DNA of 64,000 nucleotides from contig VIQU02000021.1 in the NCBI GenBank assembly GCA_010206225.2, forward strand, positions 1 through 64,000, read 5' to 3'. How positions within the stretch are numbered: position 1 is the stretch's first letter; each line of letters starts with the position of its first letter. A program made the translations under genes and the position numbers. Shown one piece after another: positions 23,381-32,934 of this stretch. Source of the DNA: Lachnospiraceae bacterium MD308 (GTDB lineage Bacteria > Bacillota > Clostridia > Lachnospirales > Lachnospiraceae). Under the pieces are notes generated by a model that was not told the DNA's origin, did no database searches, and was given only the letters and a program-made list of their open reading frames with translations.

Positions 23381-25843
23381 TTATACTTCAACTTTAATCT
23401 TGTCGAGTTTCCAGATATCTTCTATATACTCTTCAATTGTTCTGTCCGATGAGAACTTGCCGCAGCAGGCCGTATTAAGCAGCGCCATTTTTGCCCATCT
23501 GTCTTTATCCTTGTAAGCTTCCTCTACTTCCTCCTGTGCTTGTGCATAAGCGCGGAAATCCTTCAGGATGAAGTACATATCTGCTTTGTCGTTCCCTTTC
23601 CGCATCAACAGGCTGTTGTAAAGATCGCGGTATCTCTCCGAATCCCCTTCCGCATAGGTTCCGTCTACAAGCTGATTCACTACATGGCGGATATCTTCAT
23701 CGTTATTGTAGATGTCATACGGATTGTAACCGCCGTTCTTCTCGTATCCCATAACCTCATCCGAACTCATGCCAAAGATAAATGCATTCTCCTCGCCCAC
23801 TTCTTCTACAATCTCCACATTAGCGCCATCCATCGTCCCGATTGTAGGAGCGCCGTTTAACATAAACTTCATATTACCCGTACCGGAAGCTTCTTTAGAT
23901 GCAGTAGAAATCTGCTCGCTTACATCTGCTGCCGCAAATATCCACTCTGCGATGGATACACGGTAATCCTCGATAAACACAACTTTGAGCTTTCCGTTGA
24001 TGCTGCGATCATTGTTTACCACATCTGCCACAGAATTGATCAGCTTTATAATCTCCTTCGCACGGATATATCCTGCAGATGCCTTCGCTCCAAAGATAAA
24101 TGTTCTTGGATAGAAACTCATCTCTGGATGGCTCTTGATCTTGTTGTACAGGTACATCACATGCAGAATATTGAGAAGCTGTCTCTTATACTCATGAAGT
24201 CTCTTAACCTGTACATCGAAAATGGAGTCCGGATCAACTTCAATTCCGTTATGTTCCATAATATATGCCGCAAGACGTTCTTTATTCTTACGCTTGATCG
24301 CCATGAATTCCTTCGTGGCCGTCTCATCCTCCGCATATTTCTTCAGCTCGCTCATAAGTGAAAGGTCTGTCGCCCAGTCTTTTGTACCAAGCTTCTTTGT
24401 CACCCAGTCGGCAAGCAGTGGATTACCATGCATTAGGAAACGTCTCTGGGTAATTCCGTTTGTCTTGTTGTTGAACTTCGCCGGCATCATTTCATAGAAA
24501 TCTTTAAGCTCACGTTTCTTAAGAATCTCTGTATGAAGTCTTGCCACGCCATTTACAGAATAACTAGCAACAATCGCAAGGTGGGCCATCTTAACCTGTC
24601 CGTCACGCAAGATTCCCATCTTTCTTACCTTCTCCTCATCACCCGGATACATCTCGCGCACCTGCATGATAAAGCGGCGGTCGATTTCCTGAATGATCTG
24701 GTAAACTCTTGGAAGAAGCTTAGAAAACAGGTCAACCGGCCATTTTTCAAGAGCCTCTGCCATAATCGTATGGTTCGTATAAGCGCATGCCTTTGTTGTA
24801 ACATCCCATGCTTCATTCCACTCTAACTGGTAATCGTCTAACAGGATTCTCATGAGCTCTGCGACCGCTACTGTCGGATGGGTATCATTCATCTGGAAAG
24901 TAGCCTTCTCATAAAGTTTTCTTATATCGTCATGAGCTCTCATATACTTTGCAACTGCTGCCTGAAGGCTCGCAGATACGAAGAAATACTGCTGTTTCAG
25001 ACGGAGTTCCTTACCTGCGTAATGGTTATCGTTCGGATAAAGCACTTCTACGATATTCTTTGCCAGATTCTGCTGCTCCACTGCCTTGTAGTAATCTCCT
25101 CTGTCAAAGGATTCAAGCCGGAAATCCACAATTGGCTCAGCATCCCAGATGCGGAGTGTATTTACCTGATTATTGTTATATCCGACAATCGGATAATCAT
25201 ACGGAACCGCACGTACAGACTCATAATTCTCCTGTTTGAACAGAGTCTTTCCGGTCTTATCATCGTACTCTACACGGATATTTCCACCAAAGCGAATCTC
25301 TTTCGCGTACTCTGGTCTGCGAAGTTCAAATGGATTGCCGTACTTTAACCAGTTGTCAGGCGCTTCCACCTGATATCCGTCTTTGATCTCCTGCTTAAAC
25401 ATACCATAGCGGTAACGAATACCGCAGCCATATGCGGCATATCCCAGTGACGCAAGAGAATCAAGAAAACACGCAGCCAGACGTCCCAATCCACCGTTGC
25501 CGAGCGCCGGATCCGGCTCCTGATCCTCAATCGCATCCAGATCAATACCAAGCTCGTCAAGCGCTTCCTTTACTTCCTTATAGGCTGTCATATTGATAAG
25601 ATTATTTCCAAGAGCACGCCCCATTAAAAACTCCATGGACATATAATACACAATCTTCGGATCATCTTTGTCAAACCGTCTCTGAGTTGCAATCCAATCA
25701 TCAATGATTGCATCTTTTACCACATAAGATACCGCCTGAAATTGCTCCTGTGGATTTGCTTCGTCCAATTCCTTACGAAATAACCTTCTGATATTATCCT
25801 GCACATCTCTTTTAAATTTAATCTTATTAAATCTCTCGTTCAT
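23381..25843 (-). CDS. glgP: Glycogen/starch phosphorylase
   Basis: The 820-residue protein is a GT35 alpha-glucan phosphorylase, which releases glucose 1-phosphate from glycogen using inorganic phosphate and pyridoxal phosphate. The C-terminal EASGTGNMKFMLNGA carries the lysine that binds PLP, and EDQEPDPALGNGGLGRLAAC near the N-terminus is the conserved active-site and dimer region. The length is typical. ATG 25843 follows AAAGGA and begins 4 bases after the ileS stop at 25848, so read-through from ileS is possible. No glycogen synthesis genes are in the window; the GH13 enzyme at 55812 is the only other alpha-glucan gene. Confidence 0.96.
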   Translation of the reverse strand: MNERFNKIKFKRDVQDNIRRLFRKELDEANPQEQFQAVSYVVKDAIIDDWIATQRRFDKDDPKIVYYMSMEFLMGRALGNNLINMTAYKEVKEALDELGIDLDAIEDQEPDPALGNGGLGRLAACFLDSLASLGYAAYGCGIRYRYGMFKQEIKDGYQVEAPDNWLKYGNPFELRRPEYAKEIRFGGNIRVEYDDKTGKTLFKQENYESVRAVPYDYPIVGYNNNQVNTLRIWDAEPIVDFRLESFDRGDYYKAVEQQNLAKNIVEVLYPNDNHYAGKELRLKQQYFFVSASLQAAVAKYMRAHDDIRKLYEKATFQMNDTHPTVAVAELMRILLDDYQLEWNEAWDVTTKACAYTNHTIMAEALEKWPVDLFSKLLPRVYQIIQEIDRRFIMQVREMYPGDEEKVRKMGILRDGQVKMAHLAIVASYSVNGVARLHTEILKKRELKDFYEMMPAKFNNKTNGITQRRFLMHGNPLLADWVTKKLGTKDWATDLSLMSELKKYAEDETATKEFMAIKRKNKERLAAYIMEHNGIEVDPDSIFDVQVKRLHEYKRQLLNILHVMYLYNKIKSHPEMSFYPRTFIFGAKASAGYIRAKEIIKLINSVADVVNNDRSINGKLKVVFIEDYRVSIAEWIFAAADVSEQISTASKEASGTGNMKFMLNGAPTIGTMDGANVEIVEEVGEENAFIFGMSSDEVMGYEKNGGYNPYDIYNNDEDIRHVVNQLVDGTYAEGDSERYRDLYNSLLMRKGNDKADMYFILKDFRAYAQAQEEVEEAYKDKDRWAKMALLNTACCGKFSSDRTIEEYIEDIWKLDKIKVEV

Positions 25844-25847
25844 TTGT

Positions 25848-28800
25848 TCAGATCCTTTCCACACCCAGTGTAACCCTTTCACCGTTAATTTTCCATTCCT
25901 TCACGTATCCTGCCGGGTTTCTCTTTTCAACAGAAACCGCCAGCGTCTCATCAGCGACCGCAGCCCCGTTATCGACAAATATCTTTTCTGCCTTTTCTGT
26001 CCCCTCATAGGTGATCTGAATCTTATCCATCACCTCAAAGCCAGCTTCCTTACGCATCGTCTGAACTTTACTGATAATCTCACGCACAAAACCTTCCTCT
26101 AAAAGTTCCTCTGACAGTTTGGTATCCAAAACAACTGTGATACCATTGTCATTTTCTGACACATAGCCTTCCGTCTGTGCAGACTCGATCAAAAGATCCT
26201 CACGGAACAGTGTAATCTCCTGACCGTTCACATCAAGCTTAAGCGCGCCGGATTCATTCAGTTCATCCATAGCCTTATTTCCGTCAATCCCACTGAGCGC
26301 TGATTTTATTCCATTTAACATTTTACCATATTTAGGCCCTACTGTCTTTAGCTGTGGTTTAAAAGAATATGAGGTAAAATCACGTACTTCTTGTGTAAAT
26401 GTTACAGTTTTCACATTTAATTCGTCCGTTACAATATCTTTGTAAAATTCTGGGAGGTTGAAATCCGCCTTTACATACATCCGGCTGATCGGCTGACGAT
26501 TTTTGATGTTGGCGCTGTTCCTTAAGGAACGTCCCATAACGACGAGCTTCCGTACATTATCCATGTTGGCTTCCAATTCCTTATCAATCTGCGACTCTGT
26601 AACTGCCGGAAAATCACACAGATGAATGCTTTCCGGCGCCGTCTTATCAATACTTCTTACAAGGTTCTGATAAATGTCCTCCGTCATAAACGGAATCAGC
26701 GGAGCCGCCGCCTTGCTGCACTCTACAAGCGCAGTGTAAAGGGTCATATATGCATTGATTTTATCCTGCTCCATGCCCTTCGCCCAAAAGCGCTCGCGGC
26801 TTCTTCTTACATACCAGTTGCTCATGTCATCCACAAATTCCTGCAGCACCCTTGCCGCCTCTGGTATCTTGTAATTTCCAAGGTGATCGTCCACATCTTT
26901 AATAAGTGTATTTAATTTGGAAAGAAGCCATTTATCCATCACAGATAATTTATCATATTCCAATATATATTTTGTTGCGTCAAAATTATCAATATTCGCA
27001 TACAACACAAAGAATGCATAAGTATTCCACAAAGTACCCATAAACTTGCGCTGCCCCTCTACAACCGCTTTTCCGTGAAAACGGTTCGGAAGCCACGGCG
27101 CGCTGTTCACGTAGAAATACCAGCGGATCGCATCTGCCCCGTATTTTTCAAGCGCGTCAAAAGGATCTACCGCATTGCCCTTCGACTTGCTCATCTTCTG
27201 CCCCTTCTCATCCTGCACATGCCCTAGAACGATAACGTTCTTATACGGAGCCTTGTTAAAGATAAGCGTCGAGATCGCAAGGAGAGAATAAAACCACCCT
27301 CTTGTCTGGTCTACCGCCTCAGAGATAAAGTCTGCCGGGAACTGCTGCTCAAATACATCCTGATTCTCAAACGGATAATGGTGCTGCGCAAACGGCATCG
27401 CCCCGGAATCAAACCAGCAGTCGATAACCTCCGGCACACGGTGCATCTCCTTCCCGCACTTCGGGCAACGGATCGTCACTTCATCAATATATGGACGATG
27501 AAGCTCGATATCATCCGGACAGTTATCGGACATGGACTTTAATTCCTCGATGCTTCCGATGGAATGCTGGTGTCCGCACTCACACTCCCAAATATTGAGC
27601 GGCGTTCCCCAATAACGGTTCCGGCTGATCCCCCAGTCCTGAACATTCTCCAGCCAGTCACCAAAGCGTCCTTTTCCGATGCTCTCCGGAATCCAGTTGA
27701 TCGTATTGTTATTGGCAATCAGGTCTTCCTTTACATCCGTCATCTTGATAAACCACGATTCGCGCGCATAGTAGATCAGAGGTGTATCACATCTCCAGCA
27801 ATGCGGATAACTGTGCTCAAAATTCGGCGCGTCAAATAAAAGCCCGCGTTTTTCAAGATCCTTAAGAACCTCCGGATCCGCCTTCTTCACAAATAACCCG
27901 GCAAATGGAGTTGACTTATGCATATTGCCCTTCTCATCCACAAGCTGAACGAACGGCATATCATACTTACGGCACACCTTGGCGTCATCCTCACCGAATG
28001 CCGGCGCGATATGAACGACTCCCGTACCGTCGGTAAGCGTTACATAATCATCACAGGTTACATAGAATGCTTTCTTATGCTGGCTTTCGATTCCATCCGC
28101 CGCACATTGATAGAGCGGCTCGTATTCCTTATATTCCAGCTCTTTACCCACATAAGTCTCAAGCACTTCATAGGCTGTCTCCCCGTCTTTTGCCAGAGGA
28201 GACAGCACCGTATCAAGAAGCGCCTCCGCCATATAATAAGTATAGCCGTCTATACACCTTACCTTCGCATATGTCTCCTTAGGGTTGACACAGAGACCTA
28301 AGTTCGAAGGAAGTGTCCACGGCGTGGTCGTCCATGCAAGAAGATATGCATCCTCTCCCACAGCCTTAAAGCGGACAATCGCAGAACGCTCCTTCACATC
28401 CTTATACCCCTGCGCCACTTCCTGCGCAGACAGCGGCGTACCGCAGCGCGGACAGTAAGGTACGATCTTAAATCCTTTATAGAGAAGTCCTTTATCCCAA
28501 ATCTTCTTAAGCGCCCACCACTCTGACTCAATATAATCATTGTGGTAGGTTACATATGGACGATCCATATCCGCCCAAAAACCCACTGTACCGGAGAAAT
28601 CCTCCCACATACCCTTATACTTCCAGACACTTTCCTTACATTTGTCAATAAACGGCTCAAGCCCATACTCCTCAATCTGATCCTTGCCGTCAAGCCCCAA
28701 TGCCTTTTCAACCTCAAGTTCCACCGGCAGTCCATGCGTATCCCATCCCGCTTTTCTCGGCACCTGATATCCTTTCATGGTACGGTATCTCGGAATCATA

Positions 28801-28997
28801 TCCTTGATCACGCGGGTCAGCACATGACCGATATGGGGCTTGCCGTTCGCTGTCGGCGGCCCGTCATAAAACATATAGATATCATTGCCGTCCTTTTCTT
28901 CCATACTCTTCTCGAAGATCTTATGATCCTCCCAGAATTTAAGGACTTCTTTTTCCCGGTCTACAAAATTCAAGTCTGTCGAAACTTTCTTGTACAT
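25848..28997 (-). CDS. ileS: Isoleucyl-tRNA synthetase
   Basis: The 1049-residue class I synthetase charges tRNA-Ile. It has the HIGH motif at 55-58, the KMSKS motif near 598, the editing domain (LLAWTTTPWTLPSNLG), and C-terminal tRNA-binding regions. The internal Cys-rich segments (PYCPRCGTPL, WECECGHQH, IRCPKCG) are zinc-finger-like and belong to the long bacterial/eukaryotic-type IleRS with lengthened insertions rather than the E. coli type; such enzymes are often less sensitive to mupirocin. GGAGGG lies 6 bases before the ATG. An Ile-specific T-box leader precedes the gene. Confidence 0.97.
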   Translation of the reverse strand: MYKKVSTDLNFVDREKEVLKFWEDHKIFEKSMEEKDGNDIYMFYDGPPTANGKPHIGHVLTRVIKDMIPRYRTMKGYQVPRKAGWDTHGLPVELEVEKALGLDGKDQIEEYGLEPFIDKCKESVWKYKGMWEDFSGTVGFWADMDRPYVTYHNDYIESEWWALKKIWDKGLLYKGFKIVPYCPRCGTPLSAQEVAQGYKDVKERSAIVRFKAVGEDAYLLAWTTTPWTLPSNLGLCVNPKETYAKVRCIDGYTYYMAEALLDTVLSPLAKDGETAYEVLETYVGKELEYKEYEPLYQCAADGIESQHKKAFYVTCDDYVTLTDGTGVVHIAPAFGEDDAKVCRKYDMPFVQLVDEKGNMHKSTPFAGLFVKKADPEVLKDLEKRGLLFDAPNFEHSYPHCWRCDTPLIYYARESWFIKMTDVKEDLIANNNTINWIPESIGKGRFGDWLENVQDWGISRNRYWGTPLNIWECECGHQHSIGSIEELKSMSDNCPDDIELHRPYIDEVTIRCPKCGKEMHRVPEVIDCWFDSGAMPFAQHHYPFENQDVFEQQFPADFISEAVDQTRGWFYSLLAISTLIFNKAPYKNVIVLGHVQDEKGQKMSKSKGNAVDPFDALEKYGADAIRWYFYVNSAPWLPNRFHGKAVVEGQRKFMGTLWNTYAFFVLYANIDNFDATKYILEYDKLSVMDKWLLSKLNTLIKDVDDHLGNYKIPEAARVLQEFVDDMSNWYVRRSRERFWAKGMEQDKINAYMTLYTALVECSKAAAPLIPFMTEDIYQNLVRSIDKTAPESIHLCDFPAVTESQIDKELEANMDNVRKLVVMGRSLRNSANIKNRQPISRMYVKADFNLPEFYKDIVTDELNVKTVTFTQEVRDFTSYSFKPQLKTVGPKYGKMLNGIKSALSGIDGNKAMDELNESGALKLDVNGQEITLFREDLLIESAQTEGYVSENDNGITVVLDTKLSEELLEEGFVREIISKVQTMRKEAGFEVMDKIQITYEGTEKAEKIFVDNGAAVADETLAVSVEKRNPAGYVKEWKINGERVTLGVERI

Positions 28998-29064
28998 GAT
29001 AACCCTCCTACTTTTGATTTTGTCAGTAATGCAAAAATGTTATCGGCTGCAAAGTGAACCGTAA

Positions 29065-29314
29065 CAAAAAAGCTCCCGCCCTGTATAGGACGGAAGCAGC
29101 GCTTACGTTTATATACCACCTAAACATACTGTCATATGTCTCCCATATAACGGCGGGACTCCGTCGGTTCCTAATTATATATTCATCTGTTCGGAAACCG
29201 CAGCTCAGAAGTGATATTCAGATATATTCTACTTGCATCAGGCTCTCACCGTCCCCGATTCGCTGTGTCGTTTGAATATAACCTACTGTCTTCGTCATCG
29301 TTTTTTTCTTGTGC
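29065..29314 (-). promoter_or_regulatory. Ile T-box riboswitch with terminator, controls ileS
   Basis: The reverse-strand leader has the T-box stem I landmarks (AGTAGGTTATATTC, GGTGAGAGCC, AAGTAGAATATA) and a specifier loop GAATATCAC in which ATC (29213-29215) is the isoleucine codon. The antiterminator bulge contains TGGT (about 29116-29119), complementary to the ACCA end of tRNA-Ile. The usual ACCGCG after it is replaced by ATATAA. The terminator is GCTTCCGTCC/GGGCGGGAGC (29072-29097) followed by six T. Uncharged tRNA-Ile should favour antitermination and raise ileS expression. Confidence 0.92.
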
Positions 29315-29320
29315 GATATC

Positions 29321-29349
29321 ATTATAGGAAAAAACATCTGACACGTCAA
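29321..29349 (-). promoter_or_regulatory. Sigma-A promoter of the ileS T-box transcript
   Basis: On the reverse strand, TTGACG (29344-29349) and TATAAT (29321-29326) are separated by 17 bases, just upstream of the T-box sequence. Confidence 0.88.
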
Positions 29350-29452
29350 GTAGTTTATCAATCTTTTCGGACCATACTTTCAAGAAATTTTTAAAAAAAG
29401 TAATTCTAAGACGAAAATCTATGTTATACTATATCCAATTGTGAATGTCCTC

Positions 29453-29482
29453 ACTATTCGCGGCCTTTCAGCCGCTCATAGT
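29453..29482 (+). other. Hairpin in the leader of the transglutaminase-like gene
   Basis: GCGGC (29460-29464) pairs with GCCGC (29471-29475), and ACTAT (29453-29457) pairs with ATAGT (29478-29482) beyond a symmetric TC/TC internal loop. It lies 26 bases before the ATG and after a TATACT -10 box at 29425-29430. No T run follows. No known riboswitch class was recognised. Confidence 0.5.
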
Positions 29483-29507
29483 AACGATTGTGAAAGGAGG
29501 CTGTAGA

Positions 29508-30488
29508 ATGCATAAAAAGCTGCTTTGCACCTGTGTATCTTTTGCACTCTTTTTTTCAGCCGCTTTTTTACCCGGTTGTACTGTTTCCGCCGATGTGCCG
29601 AACGAGACAGACGCAGCCGACTCTTCCGGTCCGGCATCCGAGAATTCCCCGGCTGATGATCGGGCCGGCAAAAAACGTTCCACACTGCGGGATTATCTCA
29701 TCCCCGAGGCTTCTGGAACAGTTACATACGGGAATGACAATATCTCTATCGACGCATCCAATACTGCGGAAGGATATTTCATGGTTAAATACGACGGAGA
29801 GGCTGACAAAGTAAAATTACAGCTTCAGGCTCCGGATGGAGAAACTTATACTTATAATCTGGCTATCGGTTCATATGAGGCTTTCCCGCTGTCGGCCGGA
29901 AACGGAGACTATCATCTTGACGTATTGGAACATGCCTATGACGACATGTATGCCACGGCATACTCCGAGAATATCAAGGTTACTCTGAATGACGAGTTCA
30001 GGCCCTTCCTTTATCCGAACCAGTATGTGTGGTTCACGCCCGAATACAAAGCGGTCGCCTATGCCGCAGAACTTTCAGATACGTCGTCGGACGATCTGGA
30101 CTATATCAGCCGTGTTTATCATTATGTGATAGAGAATATTGATTACGATCAGGAACTGGCAGAAAATGTCCAATCCGGATATCTCCCGAATATTGACAAC
30201 ACGATGGATTCCAAAAAAGGGATCTGTTTTGACTATGCTTCACTCATGGCCGCTATGCTCCGGTCTCAGGGGATTCCCACAAAGCTGGTCGTCGGTTATT
30301 CCGGCGCCGCCTATCACGCATGGATCAGCGTCTATCTTAAGGAATCCGGCTGGGTGGATAAAATCATAGAATTTGACGGCAGAAACTGGTCTTTGATGGA
30401 TCCCACGCTCGCCGCCAATAACAGCGGTTCATCCGTAAAAGAATATATCGGCGACGGAAACAATTATACGGTAAAATATTCCTATTAA
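29508..30488 (+). CDS. Transglutaminase-like lipoprotein
   Basis: The 326-residue protein has a lipoprotein signal (LFFSAAFLPGCTVSA, Cys near residue 24), a Ser/Pro/Asp-rich linker, a beta-rich region of about 120 residues, and a C-terminal transglutaminase-like core. The core keeps the catalytic Cys (KKGICFDYASLMAAML), His (AAYHAWISVY) and Asp (WSLMDPTLA). Bacterial members of this fold are often proteases or peptide-modifying enzymes of the cell surface. AAAGGAGG lies 7 bases before ATG 29508. It is 37 bases upstream of the pilus-like operon and may be part of it, for example acting on the extracellular parts of those proteins, which is inference. Confidence 0.83.
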   Translation: MHKKLLCTCVSFALFFSAAFLPGCTVSADVPNETDAADSSGPASENSPADDRAGKKRSTLRDYLIPEASGTVTYGNDNISIDASNTAEGYFMVKYDGEADKVKLQLQAPDGETYTYNLAIGSYEAFPLSAGNGDYHLDVLEHAYDDMYATAYSENIKVTLNDEFRPFLYPNQYVWFTPEYKAVAYAAELSDTSSDDLDYISRVYHYVIENIDYDQELAENVQSGYLPNIDNTMDSKKGICFDYASLMAAMLRSQGIPTKLVVGYSGAAYHAWISVYLKESGWVDKIIEFDGRNWSLMDPTLAANNSGSSVKEYIGDGNNYTVKYSY

Positions 30489-30525
30489 AATATGCTTACT
30501 TACTACAAATTTATGGAGGATAACT

Positions 30526-31581
30526 ATGAAGCAGACAAAGGTATACGGAAAAGCATTTTCCAGTATAGAACTGGCTTCCTTTTGCGGGCAGATCGCACTG
30601 ATCCTGAAATCAGGCATCTCAGCTCTCGAGGGACTTAATATTATGCTGGAGGATACATTTTCCCCCGAAGAGAAGCCGCTCTTACAGGCTCTGATCGAGA
30701 ATATGCAGGAGACAGGAAACCTGTATCTGGCGCTTAATGATACAAATTTGTTTCCTTCCTATATGATCCACATGGTACAGATCGGAGAGGAGACCGGCAC
30801 TCTTGATGAAGTTATGGCAGCGCTTGAAACGCATTATGAGCGGGAAGCCGCCGTCAGAAAGAGCATACAAAGCGCCGTTACCTATCCGCTGCTTATGACA
30901 GGCATGATGGTGGCGGTTATCATCGTTCTTCTGGTAAAGGTTATGCCCATCTTTAATCAGGTATTTGTACAGCTTGGCACGGAGATGACAGGCTTTTCCC
31001 GCGTCCTGATGAATATGGGAACGGCCATCAACCGTTATTCCATTGTATTTACCGCGATACTTGTCCTTGCGGCATTCCTTATTTTCTGCGGAACCCATAC
31101 ACAATCCGGACGTAATCTGTGCCGAAATCTGGGCTATAAATTTTCATTTGCAAAAGCAGTTTATGAAGAACTCGCCTCCTGCCGTTTTGCAAGCGGTATG
31201 GCGCTTACCTTAAGCAGCGGATTGAATCCGGAGCGGAGCATGGAACTAGTGGAAGCACTCAATGACGATCCGTTTTTCCAAAAGAAACTGGATGACTGCC
31301 GGCAGCATATTAGCGAGGGCAAGGATCTCACAGATGCACTCTTTGCCTCCGGCATCTTTACAGGCATGTATGCACGCATGGCATCCATCGGCTCTAAGAC
31401 GGGAGCCATGGATCAGGTAATGGATACGATCGCCTCCCTTTATCAAGACAACCTTGATAACCGTATGAATAATATCCTTGCTACTTTGGAGCCTACTTTA
31501 GTAATTCTTTTGTCACTGATCGTAGGCGTGATCCTTCTGTCAGTCATGCTGCCGCTTATGGGAATCATGTCCAGCATATAG
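30526..31581 (+). CDS. pilC: Type II secretion / type IV pilus platform protein (PilC/GspF family)
   Basis: The 351-residue protein has the twin T2SSF repeats of PilC/GspF/ComGB. The first cytoplasmic repeat is about residues 10-125 (FCGQIALILKSGISALEGL) and the second about 210-330 (FASGMALTLSSGLNPERSME). Three membrane segments lie near 125-150, 172-195 and 325-348. It forms the inner-membrane platform that couples a motor ATPase to pilin movement. GGAGG precedes the ATG. It opens a run of six same-strand genes ending with pilT, and the only motor gene in the run is of the PilT type. Confidence 0.9.
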   Translation: MKQTKVYGKAFSSIELASFCGQIALILKSGISALEGLNIMLEDTFSPEEKPLLQALIENMQETGNLYLALNDTNLFPSYMIHMVQIGEETGTLDEVMAALETHYEREAAVRKSIQSAVTYPLLMTGMMVAVIIVLLVKVMPIFNQVFVQLGTEMTGFSRVLMNMGTAINRYSIVFTAILVLAAFLIFCGTHTQSGRNLCRNLGYKFSFAKAVYEELASCRFASGMALTLSSGLNPERSMELVEALNDDPFFQKKLDDCRQHISEGKDLTDALFASGIFTGMYARMASIGSKTGAMDQVMDTIASLYQDNLDNRMNNILATLEPTLVILLSLIVGVILLSVMLPLMGIMSSI

Positions 31582-31605
31582 ACACCAAGAAAAGGAGACA
31601 CATAT

Positions 31606-31935
31606 ATGAGCCGTTTTCAATACAAAAAACAATCGCGAGGGCCCTCGGGAATCATCCTTTCTCTTTGTGTCTTTCTGATGATTCTCATGCTCTTTACAGA
31701 GGGATTATCCTCCCTGTCAGACAGCACTATGAGACGACAAAAGGAGAGCCTTGAGAATGCTGTTACCCGCAGTGTTACATACTGCTATACTGTGGAAGGA
31801 ACTTACCCGGAGAACCTTGACTATCTAAAGGATAACTACGGACTGATCTATGATGAAGAAACTTTCTTTGTCGATTACCGTATCATCGGTTCTAATGTTC
31901 TGCCGGATATCACGATCATTGAGAAAGGAGAGTAA
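31606..31935 (+). CDS. Small single-pass pseudopilin-like protein
   Basis: The 109-residue protein has a basic N-terminus, one membrane segment (about residues 14-33, IILSLCVFLMILMLFTEG), an amphipathic helix, and a short C-terminal domain with NLDYLKDNYGLIYDEETFFV, which resembles the end of small pilin heads. The segment has no prepilin cleavage motif with Glu at +5. Its place between pilC and other pilin-like genes suggests a minor pilus component or assembly factor. I do not recognise a named family. AAAAGGAG lies before the ATG. Confidence 0.7.
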   Translation: MSRFQYKKQSRGPSGIILSLCVFLMILMLFTEGLSSLSDSTMRRQKESLENAVTRSVTYCYTVEGTYPENLDYLKDNYGLIYDEETFFVDYRIIGSNVLPDITIIEKGE

Positions 31936-31938
31936 ACT

Positions 31939-32424
31939 ATGCGTTTTCGGGTAAAGCAGCGACATATGATAGACTTTTTATTTCCTGTCGCATTGTTCTT
32001 TGTGTTTTCGCTTTCAGCTCTCACGGTAATCTTGCTGGCTACGAGAATTTATAAGTCCACCACTGAAAATTCTTCTCTGAATTATACTTCCAGAACTTCT
32101 CTGTCCTATATTTCAGAAAAAATTCACCAGCATGATTCCGGCACCATATCTTTAGGGACTTTTGACGGGTGTGATGCCATCGTATTAGGACAGGAAATAG
32201 ATGGTACTGTTTATTATACTTACATTTACTCTTATAGAAATGAACTAAAGGAAATTTTCTTAAAGGATGGGGCAGATACGGATGCTTCTGCCGGACAGAC
32301 GATCCTCAAAGTACAGAATTTTTCCATAGAACAGGCTGCAGACGGCCTGTTTGCCTTCGAGTGCACGGACGAAGCTGGTCAGAAGGCCAAGGCATTTGTC
32401 GGTGTCCGGAGCGGCGCATTCTGA
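31939..32424 (+). CDS. DUF4860-like membrane protein of the pilus-like operon
   Basis: The 161-residue protein has one membrane segment (about 13-36, FPVALFFVFSLSALTVILLA), a Ser/Thr-rich stalk helix and a small beta-rich extracellular domain. It resembles DUF4860 proteins found with PilT and PilC genes in Lachnospiraceae; that match is from memory. The arrangement of hydrophobic helix plus head is pilin-like, but the usual cleavage site is absent. It begins 3 bases after the preceding stop with AAAGGAG inside that gene, so the two are translationally coupled. Confidence 0.72.
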   Translation: MRFRVKQRHMIDFLFPVALFFVFSLSALTVILLATRIYKSTTENSSLNYTSRTSLSYISEKIHQHDSGTISLGTFDGCDAIVLGQEIDGTVYYTYIYSYRNELKEIFLKDGADTDASAGQTILKVQNFSIEQAADGLFAFECTDEAGQKAKAFVGVRSGAF

Positions 32425-32466
32425 TCCAATCATCATTAAAAATATACAGAAAGGAAACCGTTTCTT

Positions 32467-32934
32467 ATGATTCGTAGAAGCAGAGCACAATCCTCCAGTC
32501 TGTTCCTGATGGAACTGATACTTGCAATCCTGTTTTTCTCGATTACGAGTGCTGTCTGCGTACAGTTTTTTGTTAAATCCCATCTTCTTGTCCAGAAATC
32601 AAAAGTTTTAGCACAGGCGGTAAATGAATGCTCTAATATTGCGGAGTTATACGACACGTCGGACAGTATTGAGGAAGCTCTTTCACTGCTTGAGGAAAAT
32701 TATCCTGACGTCTTCGTAGAACGTGGCATTCAAAGCGCTGCCGTCATATATTATGACGCTGCATTTTCACCCTGCCAAAAAGGAGCGGCCAGCTACTTTC
32801 TTAATGCGGCTTTTACTGAGGAGAATTCTATGCTGAAAGCTAATATCAAAGTAACGGATTCTGGCGACTCTGTTGTCTATGAACTGAATACTGACCATCA
32901 TGTGCCAAGGAGGACAGACTATGAAGAAAGATAA
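32467..32934 (+). CDS. Pilin-like protein with a Glu-5 type N-terminus
   Basis: The 155-residue protein begins MIRRSRAQSSSLFLMELILA, continuing ILFFSITSAV. This is the only protein of the set with a recognisable type IV pilin N-terminus: a basic leader, then a hydrophobic helix with Glu at position +5 if cleavage occurs after Ser 11. The canonical leader residue is Gly, here replaced by Ser. The rest is a helical stalk and a small beta-rich head. It would be a substrate of a prepilin peptidase encoded elsewhere. The next gene begins 14 bases before its stop. Confidence 0.72.
   Translation: MIRRSRAQSSSLFLMELILAILFFSITSAVCVQFFVKSHLLVQKSKVLAQAVNECSNIAELYDTSDSIEEALSLLEENYPDVFVERGIQSAAVIYYDAAFSPCQKGAASYFLNAAFTEENSMLKANIKVTDSGDSVVYELNTDHHVPRRTDYEER

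Noticed and set aside
29441-29507. Cyclic-di-GMP riboswitch upstream of the pilus-like operon
   Set aside because: The hairpin lacks the conserved bases of both c-di-GMP classes. It was considered only because type IV pili are often controlled this way.
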